A stretch of DNA of 64,000 nucleotides from JAWPMT01 sp965215825 (GCA_965215825.1 CBDCEM010000002.1:1-64000), one strand, 5' to 3'; positions 24,176 through 34,702 are shown, counted from the first letter of the stretch. Numbers and translations are program-made. Notes: generated by a model from the letters alone, not told the origin.

Positions 24176-25129
24176 TTAATGTGAAAGATATCTACTCTTC
24201 AACTCACCTAGTTTCCTAAATGATTTGGTTGTCCAATAATGCAAGGCGTGATTTATATTTTGCCACCAATCCAGTTCTGGTTCAATTGCTTCCAGGTGAC
24301 TTTTCAGAAAAGGAAAGAAACTGTACTGATCCAATACTAACTGTCTAGCATATCTTATTGCTTCTAAATTGGTTTTGGAGAGTGGAGTTTGGCTAATTTC
24401 TCTTACGTGATCAATTGCATGTTCGTCCTCCATATCAATGATATGCAGTGACTCAGCAGGAAAGTAGTCCAAAATATTGGGACACCCCCAATATACCGGC
24501 ATGTTCCACCCAAGATAAGCATCAATTATTTTTTCAGTGAAATAGTTCTTTAGCCGTGAATTCTCAGGAGCGAAGCAATACGATCTACCATAACCAATAT
24601 CAAACTTATTCAGGGACGTGTGTGCAGTGGTTAGCTTCCCTTTCAATACGTCCTTGAAAGAACCAAATATTTCCATACCAAATAGGTCGTGACACTTGGC
24701 AGCAAAGCTTGTTCGTAATTTTTGATCTTGGGTTTTCTGTTTATGAGACATAACAGTATAAATTCCCTGATTATAGTCCTTGGGTGGCTCAAGCCTTTTT
24801 AGTTCGTCATAAGTAGCTTCTATTCGCCAAAAACTATAATGGTAACTATTTTCGTAATCAATCACATGAAGATACCTGTCCGCGTCCTTGACAAATGGGC
24901 TGATGGCCTCAGGTTCCCTTCTAATAAGTATTTTTTTCTGGAATGGGACTTGCCCTAGCGCCAAATCTTTGTCTTGAAGACATATGCAGAAATCCGCCGC
25001 AGATGCATCACTTACTACCTGTATATCTCCCCAAATACCAGCCTCATTAGGTGAATACTTTAGAATTGCCTCTCGTGCTTTTTCAGGGTCGAATCCGAAC
25101 CAATTTGCGTGAATGGATATTTTTATCAT
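24176..25129 (-). CDS. GT10-like glycosyltransferase, fucosyltransferase family
   Basis: I choose ATG 25129 (MIKISIHANWFG), giving 317 residues; an upstream start would add 27. The donor-binding signature of family GT10 is visible: CFAPENSRLKNYFTEKIIDAY followed by PVYWGCPNILDYFP. These enzymes transfer fucose, usually alpha-1,3, from GDP-fucose to a cytosolic lipid-linked glycan. The neighbouring GT2 enzyme and Wzt ATPase support a surface-polysaccharide role. Confidence 0.82.
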   Translation of the reverse strand: MIKISIHANWFGFDPEKAREAILKYSPNEAGIWGDIQVVSDASAADFCICLQDKDLALGQVPFQKKILIRREPEAISPFVKDADRYLHVIDYENSYHYSFWRIEATYDELKRLEPPKDYNQGIYTVMSHKQKTQDQKLRTSFAAKCHDLFGMEIFGSFKDVLKGKLTTAHTSLNKFDIGYGRSYCFAPENSRLKNYFTEKIIDAYLGWNMPVYWGCPNILDYFPAESLHIIDMEDEHAIDHVREISQTPLSKTNLEAIRYARQLVLDQYSFFPFLKSHLEAIEPELDWWQNINHALHYWTTKSFRKLGELKSRYLSH

Positions 25130-25234
25130 ATCTATTTTAGTGTCACACGTCATCAACCCTTGTATTCCCTTCCAATCGGACTCAGATCCTACATTGTAAC
25201 GATCATGCAATTACATTCCTCCAAAATTCAGAAT

Positions 25235-26242
25235 TTATTTCCATTCACGTTTCAATAATACTTTCAGCAGACCTGGTTTTAAATAATGCCACCAAATCTT
25301 GTTCTTGAAATAAGTACTAATGGTCATATTAAATGAATGACTTTCATCAATAAAATGGTAAAACCAGATTTCTGCTAACATCTTCCTTAAATACTTTGAT
25401 TCTTCTTTTGAGCCATTGAACCCATCTACAAGTGCGTGATTCCATCTGATAAAATCGAGATAAATAACTTTTCCTGATAGTGGCTTATACTTAAAAAATT
25501 GCTCATGGACTTCCAGGTCGCGATCAGTAGTCTTTATGCCAAATTGTGCAAGGACCAATTCTTTGATTTTCGACGTGCTTTCGATTTGTTTATTGATGAA
25601 TTTTTTACTCACTTGTTGGTCATGGGCTCTATAGTCAAGCAAGATTTCAGGCAAATTTGCCACCTTGCTAACTTGAATAAAACGGCGCCATAATTCATAA
25701 TCTTCGGCATGAATGTAGTTGATATCGTACTCAAGGTCATGCTTATCAAGAACATCTTTTCGCATCATGGTAGTTGGATGAGCAAACGGCGAGTAATGAA
25801 TCATTTCTACTCGAAGTTGAAAATCGTGAAGAGGGTGTCTGATCTCAAAATCCGCAGATTCCTTACCCTCACTATGGAACACGAATAGCGCAGATCCGCA
25901 TAGACCTATCTCTGGATGACTTTCCATAAATTCGACTTGTTTTGCGATTCTAGTCGGATGAGCTATATCGTCTGCATCCATCCTCGCGATATACTGACCA
26001 TTGGCCAATTTGATTGCTCTATTTAAAGTAGCGATCAAACCAACATTTTGCTGATTTTGAAGTAGTCGAATTCGTTCATCTTGATACTCCTTCAAATGAG
26101 TAAATGAATCGTCCGTGCTGCCATCATCTATCACGAGGATTTCCATGTTCGAATAGCTTTGCGCTAAGATGCTGGAAATGGACTCTTTCAAATAAGGAGA
26201 AGCGTTGTAGACAGGCAGTAAAACAGAAACAAGGGGTTTCAC
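25235..26242 (-). CDS. GT2-family glycosyltransferase
   Basis: 335 residues with a GT-A fold: VSVLLPVYNASPYLKESI at the start, DDGSTDDS near residue 37, and the metal-binding ARMDADD near 88, then AEDYELWRR in the acceptor region. Soluble or peripheral at the membrane. First gene of the three-gene minus run that ends in the HprK-like gene. Confidence 0.9.
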   Translation of the reverse strand: MKPLVSVLLPVYNASPYLKESISSILAQSYSNMEILVIDDGSTDDSFTHLKEYQDERIRLLQNQQNVGLIATLNRAIKLANGQYIARMDADDIAHPTRIAKQVEFMESHPEIGLCGSALFVFHSEGKESADFEIRHPLHDFQLRVEMIHYSPFAHPTTMMRKDVLDKHDLEYDINYIHAEDYELWRRFIQVSKVANLPEILLDYRAHDQQVSKKFINKQIESTSKIKELVLAQFGIKTTDRDLEVHEQFFKYKPLSGKVIYLDFIRWNHALVDGFNGSKEESKYLRKMLAEIWFYHFIDESHSFNMTISTYFKNKIWWHYLKPGLLKVLLKREWK

Positions 26243-26752
26243 AATTAGAATAGGTATATTGTCTTAATCCTCAATAATTGGAGTAACTGATATCTACTAA
26301 GCGTCACCCAGTTTTTTCCTTGACTAAATTTCGAAAAACCTCATCAGGCTCTTGCTTAAGGAGAATATCTCCAAAATTAAAGACACTTTATCAGTTCCGA
26401 ACCATCGCCTCGAAAGGTGTCTTCATCAAGATTGAATTGTTTCTTTAAATAAATAGTCAGTTATATATATGTTGTACTTTCATGAAATCATCTTGACCAT
26501 TATTCCTGATCTGTCCGACTATAAAACCTAAATTGGAATTTTTCTAAGAATGTTGTCAATCGATCCCCGTTGAAAATTGCACGTACTTCTTAACTGTTCA
26601 TATTTAATTAGGTTTGAGTCAGCTTCAACCTACTTAATTCTTTGCTAATTAGATAAAACCGTGTTCATAGAGGTGAGAGAAGAATGTATGGCAAGGAGTT
26701 TAATCTGGTCTTTACTGAAATAATGCGTGATATAGACCAAAAGCAAGAAAAA
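26243..26752. other. intergenic stretch between glycan block and second acyl-CoA run
   Basis: About 510 AT-rich bases between divergently transcribed genes. No ORF or RNA was recognised. It must hold the promoters for the GT2 run (minus) and the SDR run (plus). I could not place either confidently. Confidence 0.4.
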
Positions 26753-27508
26753 ATGAATTTTGAAAATCAGGTAGTAATCATCACAGGGGCAGGATCCGGA
26801 ATCGGCGCAGCAGCGGCCATTCAGTTTGGCGCTCTGGGGGCAACCGTCATTGTCTCCGACATTAATGAGTCAGAAGCACGAAAAACCACTGAGACCATCA
26901 TCAAACAGCATGGGAAAGCGGAGGTTGTGGTAACGGATGTCTCGAGTTTCGAACAGGTGGAAGGTTTGGTGAAGAGTACCGTCGAAAAGCATGGAAAGCT
27001 GGATGTGTTAGTGAATAACGCAGGAATCGGGCCACGAAATATGCTGAAAGTTGGCGAACATACGCTGGAAGATTGGGATCGCGTAATTGCCGTCAATCAG
27101 TCAGGAGTGTTCTATGGAATGAAATGTGCGCTTCAGCAAATGGTGACACAAGGAAGTGGCAATATTATCAATGTAGCTTCATTGGCAGGCTTGAAGGCTT
27201 CTGGGAAAAATCTAAGTTACTCCGCAAGCAAATTTGCAGTAGTTGGAATGACTAAATCCGCAGCGCTGGAATACGCTCGCCAAAACATTCGAATCAATGC
27301 TGTATGTCCGGGATATACTGAGACCAATCTGTTAGGTCAGTTGCTCTCTAGCAAAGCAGATATGGAACAACGGTTGCTGGCCTTCATGCCTATGGGAAGG
27401 TTCGGCAAAGTCGAAGAAATTGCTCATGCCATTCTTTGGCTTGCCTCTGATCAGGCGAGCTTCATCACCGGCCAAACCATTACGCTAGACGGAGGATCAT
27501 CACTTTGA
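26753..27508 (+). CDS. SDR-family oxidoreductase
   Basis: From ATG 26753 (MNFENQVVIITGAGSGIG) the protein has 251 residues with TGAGSGIG, NNAGIG, VASLAG and YSASK, ending in the ITGQTITLDGG tail of classical SDRs. A longer reading from 26684 lacks family similarity. It begins a four-gene run with overlapping ends (SDR, carboxyltransferase, crotonase, MDR). Confidence 0.88.
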   Translation: MNFENQVVIITGAGSGIGAAAAIQFGALGATVIVSDINESEARKTTETIIKQHGKAEVVVTDVSSFEQVEGLVKSTVEKHGKLDVLVNNAGIGPRNMLKVGEHTLEDWDRVIAVNQSGVFYGMKCALQQMVTQGSGNIINVASLAGLKASGKNLSYSASKFAVVGMTKSAALEYARQNIRINAVCPGYTETNLLGQLLSSKADMEQRLLAFMPMGRFGKVEEIAHAILWLASDQASFITGQTITLDGGSSL

Positions 27509-29073
27509 GTAAACCTGAATCAAATATCCGGTCAGACTTACAATCGTTATTCGAGCGACGAAGTTTAACGCAAGATTCCAATCGTCCCGAATCGGTTGAA
27601 AAAAGGCATCAAAAAGGACAAAGAACTGCACGCGAAAATATTGCGGATCTATGCGATCCTGATACGTTCATCGAATATGGCGCCCTTGCCGTGGCGGCAC
27701 AATCTTCCAGAAGATCTCATAAAGAACTACGAGAGCAAACTCCGGCGGATGGCCTGATTACTGGTATTGGTTCCGTTAATCGTGATTTGTTCCGATCAGA
27801 AGTGTCCAATTGTATTGTGCTGGCGTACGACTATACGGTACTCGCAGGAACTCAGGGTGCGTTCAATCACAAGAAGACAGATCGCATGATGCAGGTAGCT
27901 AAGGCTTCCAAAAAGCCAATCGTCTTTTTTGTAGAAGGTGGTGGGGGTCGGCCCGGAGATACGGACTTTTATCCCATTTCCGTTGGCGGCCTGGACATAA
28001 GCACGTTCACTGAGTATGCCGGGTTGAGCGGAAAAATGCCTCGCATCGCCATTGTGTCAGGTTATTGCTTTGCCGGCAATGCCTCTATTGCGGGATGCTC
28101 CGATGTAATTATAGCTACAGAAAACACCTCTATTGGCATGGGTGGTCCCGCCATGATCGAAGGGGGTGGTCTTGGCAACTTCCACCCAAAGGAAATTGGA
28201 CCTGCGAAAGAGCAGGCGACGAATGGCACCATTGATATTCTTGTAAAGGATGAGGCAGAAGCCGTTGAAATTGCAAAAAAATACCTAAGCTATTTTCAGG
28301 GGAACCTCGACGATTGGTCTGTAGGTGACCAACAAGGCCTTCGGGAGTTGGTACCTGAAAATCGTAAATATGGATACGATGTTCACAAAGTGATTGAATT
28401 ACTTTCTGACAAAGGCGCAGTGCTGGAACTAAGAAGTCATTTTGCGAGAAATACCGTAACTGTCCTATCCAGAATTGAAGGTAAGCCAGTCGGTATCATC
28501 GCCAACAGCACCCGGCACCTGGGAGGAGCCATCGATAGTGATGCCGCAGATAAGGTCTCAAGGTTTATGCAATTGTGTGATGCCTTTGGACTCCCCATAA
28601 TTTCATTGTGCGACGCCCCAGGATTCATGGTTGGTCCGGAGATTGAGAAAACCGCCATGGTAAGGCATGCGAATAGGTTGTTCGTGACAGCAGCCTCTAT
28701 CCAGATACCAATTTTCACGGTTGTGCTAAGAAAAGCCTACGGCCTGGGCGCGATGGCCATGGCAGGAGGAAGCTTATGGAAATCTTATTTTTCTGTTTCC
28801 TGGCCCTCCGGGGAATTTGGAGCCATGGGGCTTGAAGGAGCGGTTAAATTAGGATTTAAAAAGGAATTAGCGGCTTGTCCAACAGACGAAGAACGAGAAG
28901 CACTTTTCGAAAGGTTGGTCAAAGAAGCTTATTCAAAAGGCCAGGCCATCAATGCAGCACCCATGCTTGAGTTTGATGAAGTCATCGATCCGGCAGATAC
29001 GCGGCATTGGCTAATCACCGGCCTTAACACGGTGGATATGAAGAAAAATGATAGAATGATAGACAGTTGGTAA
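27505..29073 (+). CDS. acyl-CoA carboxylase carboxyltransferase subunit
   Basis: 522 residues of the propionyl/methylcrotonyl-CoA carboxylase beta family: two crotonase-like halves, with FVEGGGGRPGD and CFAGNASIAGCSD in the N half and ANSTRHLGGAIDSDAADK, LCDAPGFMVG and KAYGLGAMAMAGG in the C half. Start is TTG overlapping the previous stop. No biotin carboxylase or biotin carrier gene is nearby, so it would have to use subunits from elsewhere or act on its own. Several family members work as decarboxylases. Confidence 0.85.
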   Translation: MSKPESNIRSDLQSLFERRSLTQDSNRPESVEKRHQKGQRTARENIADLCDPDTFIEYGALAVAAQSSRRSHKELREQTPADGLITGIGSVNRDLFRSEVSNCIVLAYDYTVLAGTQGAFNHKKTDRMMQVAKASKKPIVFFVEGGGGRPGDTDFYPISVGGLDISTFTEYAGLSGKMPRIAIVSGYCFAGNASIAGCSDVIIATENTSIGMGGPAMIEGGGLGNFHPKEIGPAKEQATNGTIDILVKDEAEAVEIAKKYLSYFQGNLDDWSVGDQQGLRELVPENRKYGYDVHKVIELLSDKGAVLELRSHFARNTVTVLSRIEGKPVGIIANSTRHLGGAIDSDAADKVSRFMQLCDAFGLPIISLCDAPGFMVGPEIEKTAMVRHANRLFVTAASIQIPIFTVVLRKAYGLGAMAMAGGSLWKSYFSVSWPSGEFGAMGLEGAVKLGFKKELAACPTDEEREALFERLVKEAYSKGQAINAAPMLEFDEVIDPADTRHWLITGLNTVDMKKNDRMIDSW

Positions 29074-29078
29074 GCGAC

Positions 29079-29849
29079 ATGAATACACTAAAAATACATC
29101 CAAAAGGGGATTACGTCATTGTCGAATTGGCACGTGGTAAAGTAAATGCGATCAATGCCGAAATGGTTGATGAAATCAGGACCATTTTCGACGATCTTGA
29201 ACAAGATGATCAGGTAAGAGGCGTGATCATGACTGGTGGTCCGAAAATATTTTCGGCGGGTTTGGACCTGATCGAATTAATGACCTATGACGAGGCAAAA
29301 ATTGAGAGTTTTCTGAGAGACTTTGGCATGATGCATGTCGAACTCAGCAGGTTCTCAAAGCCTTTTGTATGCGCCGTAACAGGGTTTAGTCCAGCAGGAG
29401 GAACTGTGATAGCGGTTACCGCGGATTATCGGGTGATGGCAGATGACCCAAAGTTTTCCATAGGACTGAATGAAATGCAGGTAAACGTACAAATCACCAG
29501 GAACCTGACCGAAGCATACGCCTTCTGGCTTGGACGTAGCCTGGCAAACAAATTTATCCTTGCTGGCAAACTATTGAATCCGCAAGAGGCCCATGAACAT
29601 CAACTGGTCGAAGAAATCTCCCCAATGGAAGAGGTACTGATGCGTGCTGAAAATAAAATGAAACAATTCTTAGAGGCGGATCCGGACATATTCCAGTACA
29701 CTAAAAAAGCATTGCGTCAACCCTGGTTTCAGGCACAAAACCTGGAAGGAGAGGCAGATTTGAAGCAAGCACTAAAAATATGGTGGAAACCTGAAGTAAG
29801 ACAAAGAATAACCGCTCTCATCGAGAGCTTTAGCAGTAAAAAGAAATGA
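29079..29849 (+). CDS. enoyl-CoA hydratase/isomerase (crotonase family)
   Basis: 256 residues from ATG 29079 (an in-frame TTG lies 12 bases upstream). Oxyanion-hole segments GGPKIFSAGLDLIELM and GFSPAGGTVIAV are present. The usual catalytic Glu positions are less clear, so isomerase, hydratase or related activity is open. Its stop overlaps the next gene by four bases. Confidence 0.83.
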   Translation: MNTLKIHPKGDYVIVELARGKVNAINAEMVDEIRTIFDDLEQDDQVRGVIMTGGPKIFSAGLDLIELMTYDEAKIESFLRDFGMMHVELSRFSKPFVCAVTGFSPAGGTVIAVTADYRVMADDPKFSIGLNEMQVNVQITRNLTEAYAFWLGRSLANKFILAGKLLNPQEAHEHQLVEEISPMEEVLMRAENKMKQFLEADPDIFQYTKKALRQPWFQAQNLEGEADLKQALKIWWKPEVRQRITALIESFSSKKK

Positions 29850-30853
29850 TCAATAAGCAGCAAATCCTAACGAAAAGACCTCTGGGTCTGCCAGAGGCGG
29901 ATACCTGGGAACTAAAAGAATCAGAAACTCCAGCCCTGGCCGAGGGTGAAGTACTGATAAAAAACGATTTTATTTCACTTGATCCAGCAATGCGCGGCTG
30001 GATGAATGATGCCAAAAGTTACATTCCGCCAGTGGGTATAGGTGAAGTAATGAGAGCAGGTTCTATTGGAACCGTAGTAGAAGCCAACAATCATCCGAAA
30101 TATAAAATAGGCGATACACTCGCTGGCTGGGGTGGAGTACAACAGTACACCGTTACTAATGGTGAGGGGTTTTATCCTGTAGATCCCAGTCTTGCTCCTC
30201 TTCCTACATACATAGGCACCCTCGGAATGCCCGGTATGACCGCCTACTTCGGCATTCTTCAGGTTGGCAAGATTAAAGAAGGTGAAGTAGTTGTGGTTTC
30301 AGGTGCTGCCGGTGCAGTTGGCAGTGCCGTAGGGCAAATTGCCAAGATCAAGGGATGTCATGTTGTTGGTATCGCAGGAGGACCGGACAAGTGCAAATAC
30401 CTCAAAGAAGATTTGGGATTTGATGACGCCATCGATTACAAAAACGAAAATCTCAGAGATCGTTTGAAAGAGACTTGTCCTAAGGGTGTGGATGTCTACT
30501 TCGACAATGTAGGAGGAGAAATGTTGGACATTTTATTGACCAGAATCAGAAGAAAAGCGCGGATAGTCATTTGTGGAGCCATCTCGCAATACAATAATAA
30601 AACTGAGGTCAAGGGGCCCAGCAACTACCTTTCTTTATTGGTGAATCGTGCTACTATGGAAGGAATGGTTGTGATGGATTATGCCAGCCAATATAAAGAA
30701 GCAGCAATGGAAATGGGCATGTGGATGATGCAGGGCAAACTAAAAACCAAGGAAGATGTTTATGAAGGCATTGAAAATTTCCACGAAACCTTTTTGAGGT
30801 TGTTCTCCGGCGAGAAGCTCGGCAAGCTTATTTTGAAAGTGAAAGAAGATTGA
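29846..30853 (+). CDS. MDR-family NAD(P)H-dependent oxidoreductase (PTGR/CurA-like)
   Basis: 335 residues: GroES-like N domain and Rossmann domain with SGAAGAVGSAVGQIAKIKGC; no zinc ligands, as in 2-alkenal or prostaglandin reductase relatives. It would reduce an enoyl or alkenal double bond. The start ATGA overlaps the crotonase stop. Its last 665 bases recur almost unchanged at 34951-35615, where they are followed by a terminator, so the ancestral end of this operon has been separated from its terminator by an insertion. Confidence 0.88.
   Translation: MINKQQILTKRPLGLPEADTWELKESETPALAEGEVLIKNDFISLDPAMRGWMNDAKSYIPPVGIGEVMRAGSIGTVVEANNHPKYKIGDTLAGWGGVQQYTVTNGEGFYPVDPSLAPLPTYIGTLGMPGMTAYFGILQVGKIKEGEVVVVSGAAGAVGSAVGQIAKIKGCHVVGIAGGPDKCKYLKEDLGFDDAIDYKNENLRDRLKETCPKGVDVYFDNVGGEMLDILLTRIRRKARIVICGAISQYNNKTEVKGPSNYLSLLVNRATMEGMVVMDYASQYKEAAMEMGMWMMQGKLKTKEDVYEGIENFHETFLRLFSGEKLGKLILKVKED
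30187..30851 (+). repeat. 665-bp direct repeat, left copy (MDR gene 3' part)
   Basis: Matches 34951-35615 with a constant offset of 4764. By eye I see two differences (30205 T against A, 30777 A against G, the latter Asn to Ser). The two copies flank about 4.1 kb. Confidence 0.95.
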
Positions 30854-31222
30854 ATTGAGAGTTGGTGAGTGAATTGACTTTTATTTATAGATCAATTCGA
30901 TATGCTAAAGCGGCTCACCCACTTACTTTTTAATACTACGTTGATTTTCCTTTGAATCCAGTTAAATGAGATGCGTCTGGCATTGCTTGGACCAGACAAT
31001 CTTGATTTAAAGATTTCCAAACATCACCATTTCAATAATTGGGTGTTTTATGAATAGTTTCAATGTAGTTACAGCTGGTGCAGTACTTGAAACTTTTCCT
31101 CGGCTACCAAACGATCATATTCTTTTTTCATCAATTTTGAAGTAAAATTGATGATCTTTTCGCCCTAATATAACCTCTATTGGCTATTTTTGCGGGAAAC
31201 AATTTCCACAAAAAACAACAGT
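30854..31222. other. intergenic stretch after the MDR gene
   Basis: No gene recognised. A short minus-strand reading near 31080-31150 looks protein-like (EYDRLVAEEKFQVLHQL) but has no context. A promoter for the lipoprotein pseudogene lies at its right end. Confidence 0.4.
31185..31192 (+). promoter_or_regulatory. -7 element TATTTTTG ahead of the LamG lipoprotein
   Basis: Exact TAnnTTTG match 31 bases before the ATG at 31223. A -33 element is not certain. Confidence 0.5.
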
Positions 31223-32680
31223 ATGCTCTATAAATCATTACTTCAATATACCCTGTTTTCTATGTTGGTACTCCTTGCCTCTTGTAAAGGTGATGATAAT
31301 GTTGAAGTACAAACAGGTAGTTTACAATTGTCCTTAAATACGATCTCTACAGGAGATGGAGACGGCCGATTAGAAAACGAAGCACCTTCAAAAGTAGCTA
31401 TTTCGATCAATGATGCGACTGGTAACGAGGTATTCATCGAAGAGGTATTCGATGTGGATGAAATATCCGGCAACTTTCTAATCGAACCGATTGTACTTCA
31501 AGTTGGAACTTATACCATAGAAGAATTTCTGGTTTTGAACAATGAAGATCAAGTTATCTATGCAACGCCTTTAGAAGGATCGACATTAGCATCTCTTGTA
31601 TCGACTCCCTTACCTGTGAACACAACGATCACCGCTGATGGCGTATCAGACCTAGCGCTTGAAGTTATTAATACCGGAACTGTGGATCCTGAAGATTTGG
31701 GGTACTCCTCTCTTTCGTTCGATGTGATCCCCACGGAGAACATTCTTGTGAGTGTATAAACTCCAAACACCAGCGGAACCAGCTATGAGCATGTTACATC
31801 AACACTTACCGTATTTGGAGATAGTGATTCACTATACACCCGAAGTTTGGGGGACTCCATTAACGTGGTTACACTCCCCACAAGTTTTACAATCATACAA
31901 TTAACGGTGACACTGGGAGATACATTATCAATGAGCGCATCATTGGATTCGGACTCTATCACTCATCATATAACCACTCCTTTAAATTTTCTCTTTAATG
32001 TTTCCTCTAATTGTGATGTGGAAGATCCCGGAACGCTTTCAAATGAACTTTTTGCCTACTATCCTTTCAATGGAAATGCGAATGATGAAAGTGAAAATAG
32101 TTACGATGGGGCTTTTGGTGGCACCTCAGTAACTCCGACACTAGTCAATGACAAAAGTGGCAACTCTGCTCAGGCGTATGAATTTGACGGAGTTGATGAT
32201 TACATCGACCTAAGTGAATCAACCGCGTTTCAACTAGGGGAATACAGCGCATTCTCCATGGCTGCGTGGATAAACCCATCAGATACCACAACTGGAATGA
32301 TCGCCAGTAAACATATTGCTGTGGGAGACCAAAGAATATGGCTATGGAGAATCAGAAACGGAAATGTTCAATTTACGGCGTATTCCAATGGACAGTCAAC
32401 CCCAAGGGATGAAATTGTAACGCCAGTACTCCATGGATGGCAACACGTTGCAGTTACTTTTGATGGTAGTGTTTATTCTCTATATCAAAATGGGGAATTG
32501 AAAGATACTACCTCAAAAACAGTTGATATGCTTGTGGAAAACAGCACTAAAACACTGATAGGAGCAACCCATGCAACGAACGATCTATTTGACCGAAATT
32601 TTCAAGGCGTCATTGATGAGGTGAGGTTCTACTCACGTGACCTTACTTCTACAGAGTTGGAATATTTGGCTTGCAATTAA
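31223..32680 (+). pseudogene. LamG-domain lipoprotein interrupted by one in-frame stop
   Basis: The reading starts with a lipoprotein signal (MLYKSLLQYTLFSMLVLLASC) and a beta-rich domain, meets TAA at 31757-31759, and continues in the same frame with protein-like sequence (TPNTSGTSYEHVTSTLTV) into a C-terminal LamG/concanavalin domain (ELFAYYPFNGNANDESENS, FSMAAWINPS, VDEVRFYSRDLTSTE). No frameshift is needed, only one nonsense codon. LamG lipoproteins bind glycans at the cell surface. Either the gene is newly dead, the stop is read through, or the base is a sequence error. Confidence 0.8.
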
Positions 32681-32704
32681 TTATCTGGTCAGGAAATGGA
32701 TTAG

Positions 32705-33433
32705 TTAGTTAACTGTTATCTCTCGTACAGTTTTTACCTCCAAATCCATTTCCTGCACCATATCGATCACCGATTGCAAGTACTTTGGAGAACAACCATA
32801 TTTAGAGAAATTTACTTTAACATCATGTGTATAAAAAATTAGCCAGCCCCCATCTTGTTTTAAATCATCTAAAATCAATCTAATTTTATCCAATGTATTG
32901 ACTTGTTCGTATAATCTGATAGACTTCAAATTATTAAGATCAAAAGTTCCCCGATTAATTCCCTGAGTAATCCCTCTTGAAGACTTGAATCTTTGGTTCG
33001 CTAGTTTTTTTATCCCCGGTGTTTGTTCACCATAGGGATAAGAAAAATTTACAAATTCACTATTAATACCTAAATCCTTTAATCGGGAGGTGTTTTTGGC
33101 GACATCCTTTTTGATATATCCTGATTTTTCTTTGTACGCATGAAAATGGCTATAAGTGTGGCACGCTAGTTCATGACCATGCTTTAGGCAATTTTCCAGA
33201 TGATGAAATTCAAATATTTTCTCATTCCCTGCCTTGCCATCTAAAAAGGACAAGGACACATAAAATGTACCTGAAAGTTTATGTGAATTCAAAATAGCAC
33301 CAGCATTTACAAAAGCGCTACTATCTACATCATCAAAAGTAAAACTGACTAAAGATTGTTGAGCTGAAAGATTAATAGGTTTTTTATATATGCGATCTGC
33401 AACTACCTTCTTAATTTTATCTATATAGTTCAT
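32705..33433 (-). CDS. polysaccharide deacetylase (NodB-like)
   Basis: 242 residues with the metal-binding motif start SFTFDDVDSSAF (TFDD) and HELACHTYSHFHAYKE (HxxSH-type), and a C-terminal YTHDVK strand. It should remove N- or O-acetyl groups from a glycan. No signal peptide was seen. Convergent with the LamG pseudogene and co-oriented with the GNAT gene. Confidence 0.85.
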   Translation of the reverse strand: MNYIDKIKKVVADRIYKKPINLSAQQSLVSFTFDDVDSSAFVNAGAILNSHKLSGTFYVSLSFLDGKAGNEKIFEFHHLENCLKHGHELACHTYSHFHAYKEKSGYIKKDVAKNTSRLKDLGINSEFVNFSYPYGEQTPGIKKLANQRFKSSRGITQGINRGTFDLNNLKSIRLYEQVNTLDKIRLILDDLKQDGGWLIFYTHDVKVNFSKYGCSPKYLQSVIDMVQEMDLEVKTVREITVN

Positions 33434-33574
33434 TATATGTCCTGTAATCCGATGATTAAATGAGCAAAATGCTCTGTTCCTAGGTTGTAGGTTAATAATT
33501 TAACTCTACTACAAGAGACATGAAATCTTCAATATTTTTAATAATTGCCTCAAATTAATCAAGCAAATATTAAA

Positions 33575-34702
33575 TCAAGCAAAAGAGCAGTCTCCATCTC
33601 CGTATTGAAAGTCATAATTAGCATAGTTGTGCTCTCCGAACTTCTTTGAAATAATTGATTCTCGTTCCTTTCTTTTATATCGTATTCGCGCGAATCGATC
33701 TTTTTTGAATATCTCTGACAAATTTTTATCGTAAGTGATGATGGTGCTTACACCCAATTTAATCCCGTGTAAGATGATAGACCTAGCTATATTTAGAAAT
33801 TGGTCATCTTGATAAAAAACCTGTAGCACTTTTAACTCCTTATCTTTCCTAAGCAATGAGTAAAATGCAATGATTTGACCATCCTCATTTTTGATCTGAA
33901 CTAAATAGGTATTAAACAGCTGATTATATCCCGAAAAAGCATAGTCCTTTCGATGAACTACCTTGCTGATTATCGGTGATTCCTGAATCCACTGGTATGA
34001 CTTTACGAAATGAAAAAAATCAGGATCTCTTCTAGTTAAATTACGGCGCTGTTTATCTGCAATAAATGACGCTGTTTCGTCATCCAGAAAGGTCAGATAA
34101 TCAACACGAACGTTTTCTAAAGATTTCCTGAATCGCTTTTCAGCAATCATCAACCTTAGCTCAATTAACCTATTCACACTCAAGTCAATGAATCGCAATA
34201 AACCAAGAACCTTGGTGAAAGTTGGTTTTAAAACGGGCAGTAAGCCAGAGAGATTAAGCCTGAGATCAATTTTGCACCCCTCCAACTTCTTAAGAGAATA
34301 AAAATACTCAGACTTATCGTACACTCTTTTTGCACTTGGTGTAAACTGCGAGATTCCGATTTGCCCATTGTACAAATCATACATCCGCTCAAGCATTTGC
34401 TTTCCAATTCCTTTACCAGCAGAGTCCGGATGTAACCACCAGGTTGAAAGCCATCCTATCTTCTCTGGTTTCTCGGAAATAAAGACATGATCAACGTATA
34501 CCCCCATGTACCCGATCAAGACATCATCATAATAAGCAATGATCATTATAATATCACTTGAAGCAGCTTTTTTATTATTATAATGTGCCCACAATCTGTG
34601 CCTTGTGCCCACGAGAAAGCTGTTTTGCCACAAACTTGAATCATTCAGAACCTCTGGCAATTCGGACTTTTTAATTTCGTGAATCTGTAAACTCATATCC
34701 AA
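33575..34702 (-). CDS. GNAT-family acetyltransferase with C-terminal extension
   Basis: 375 residues. The N-terminal 150 contain the GNAT acetyl-CoA site (STWWLHPDSAGKGIGKQMLERMYDLY). The remaining 220 residues look like a second, degenerate GNAT-like half (HRKDYAFSGYNQLFNTYLVQ). With the adjacent deacetylase it may tailor acyl groups on a surface glycan; that link is inference from position. Confidence 0.78.
   Translation of the reverse strand: MDMSLQIHEIKKSELPEVLNDSSLWQNSFLVGTRHRLWAHYNNKKAASSDIIMIIAYYDDVLIGYMGVYVDHVFISEKPEKIGWLSTWWLHPDSAGKGIGKQMLERMYDLYNGQIGISQFTPSAKRVYDKSEYFYSLKKLEGCKIDLRLNLSGLLPVLKPTFTKVLGLLRFIDLSVNRLIELRLMIAEKRFRKSLENVRVDYLTFLDDETASFIADKQRRNLTRRDPDFFHFVKSYQWIQESPIISKVVHRKDYAFSGYNQLFNTYLVQIKNEDGQIIAFYSLLRKDKELKVLQVFYQDDQFLNIARSIILHGIKLGVSTIITYDKNLSEIFKKDRFARIRYKRKERESIISKKFGEHNYANYDFQYGDGDCSFA

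Noticed and set aside
21586..26465. TAGTCAGTTA at both edges of the first glycan block as an insertion scar
   Set aside because: A 10-base match in AT-rich intergenic DNA of this length can easily occur by chance.
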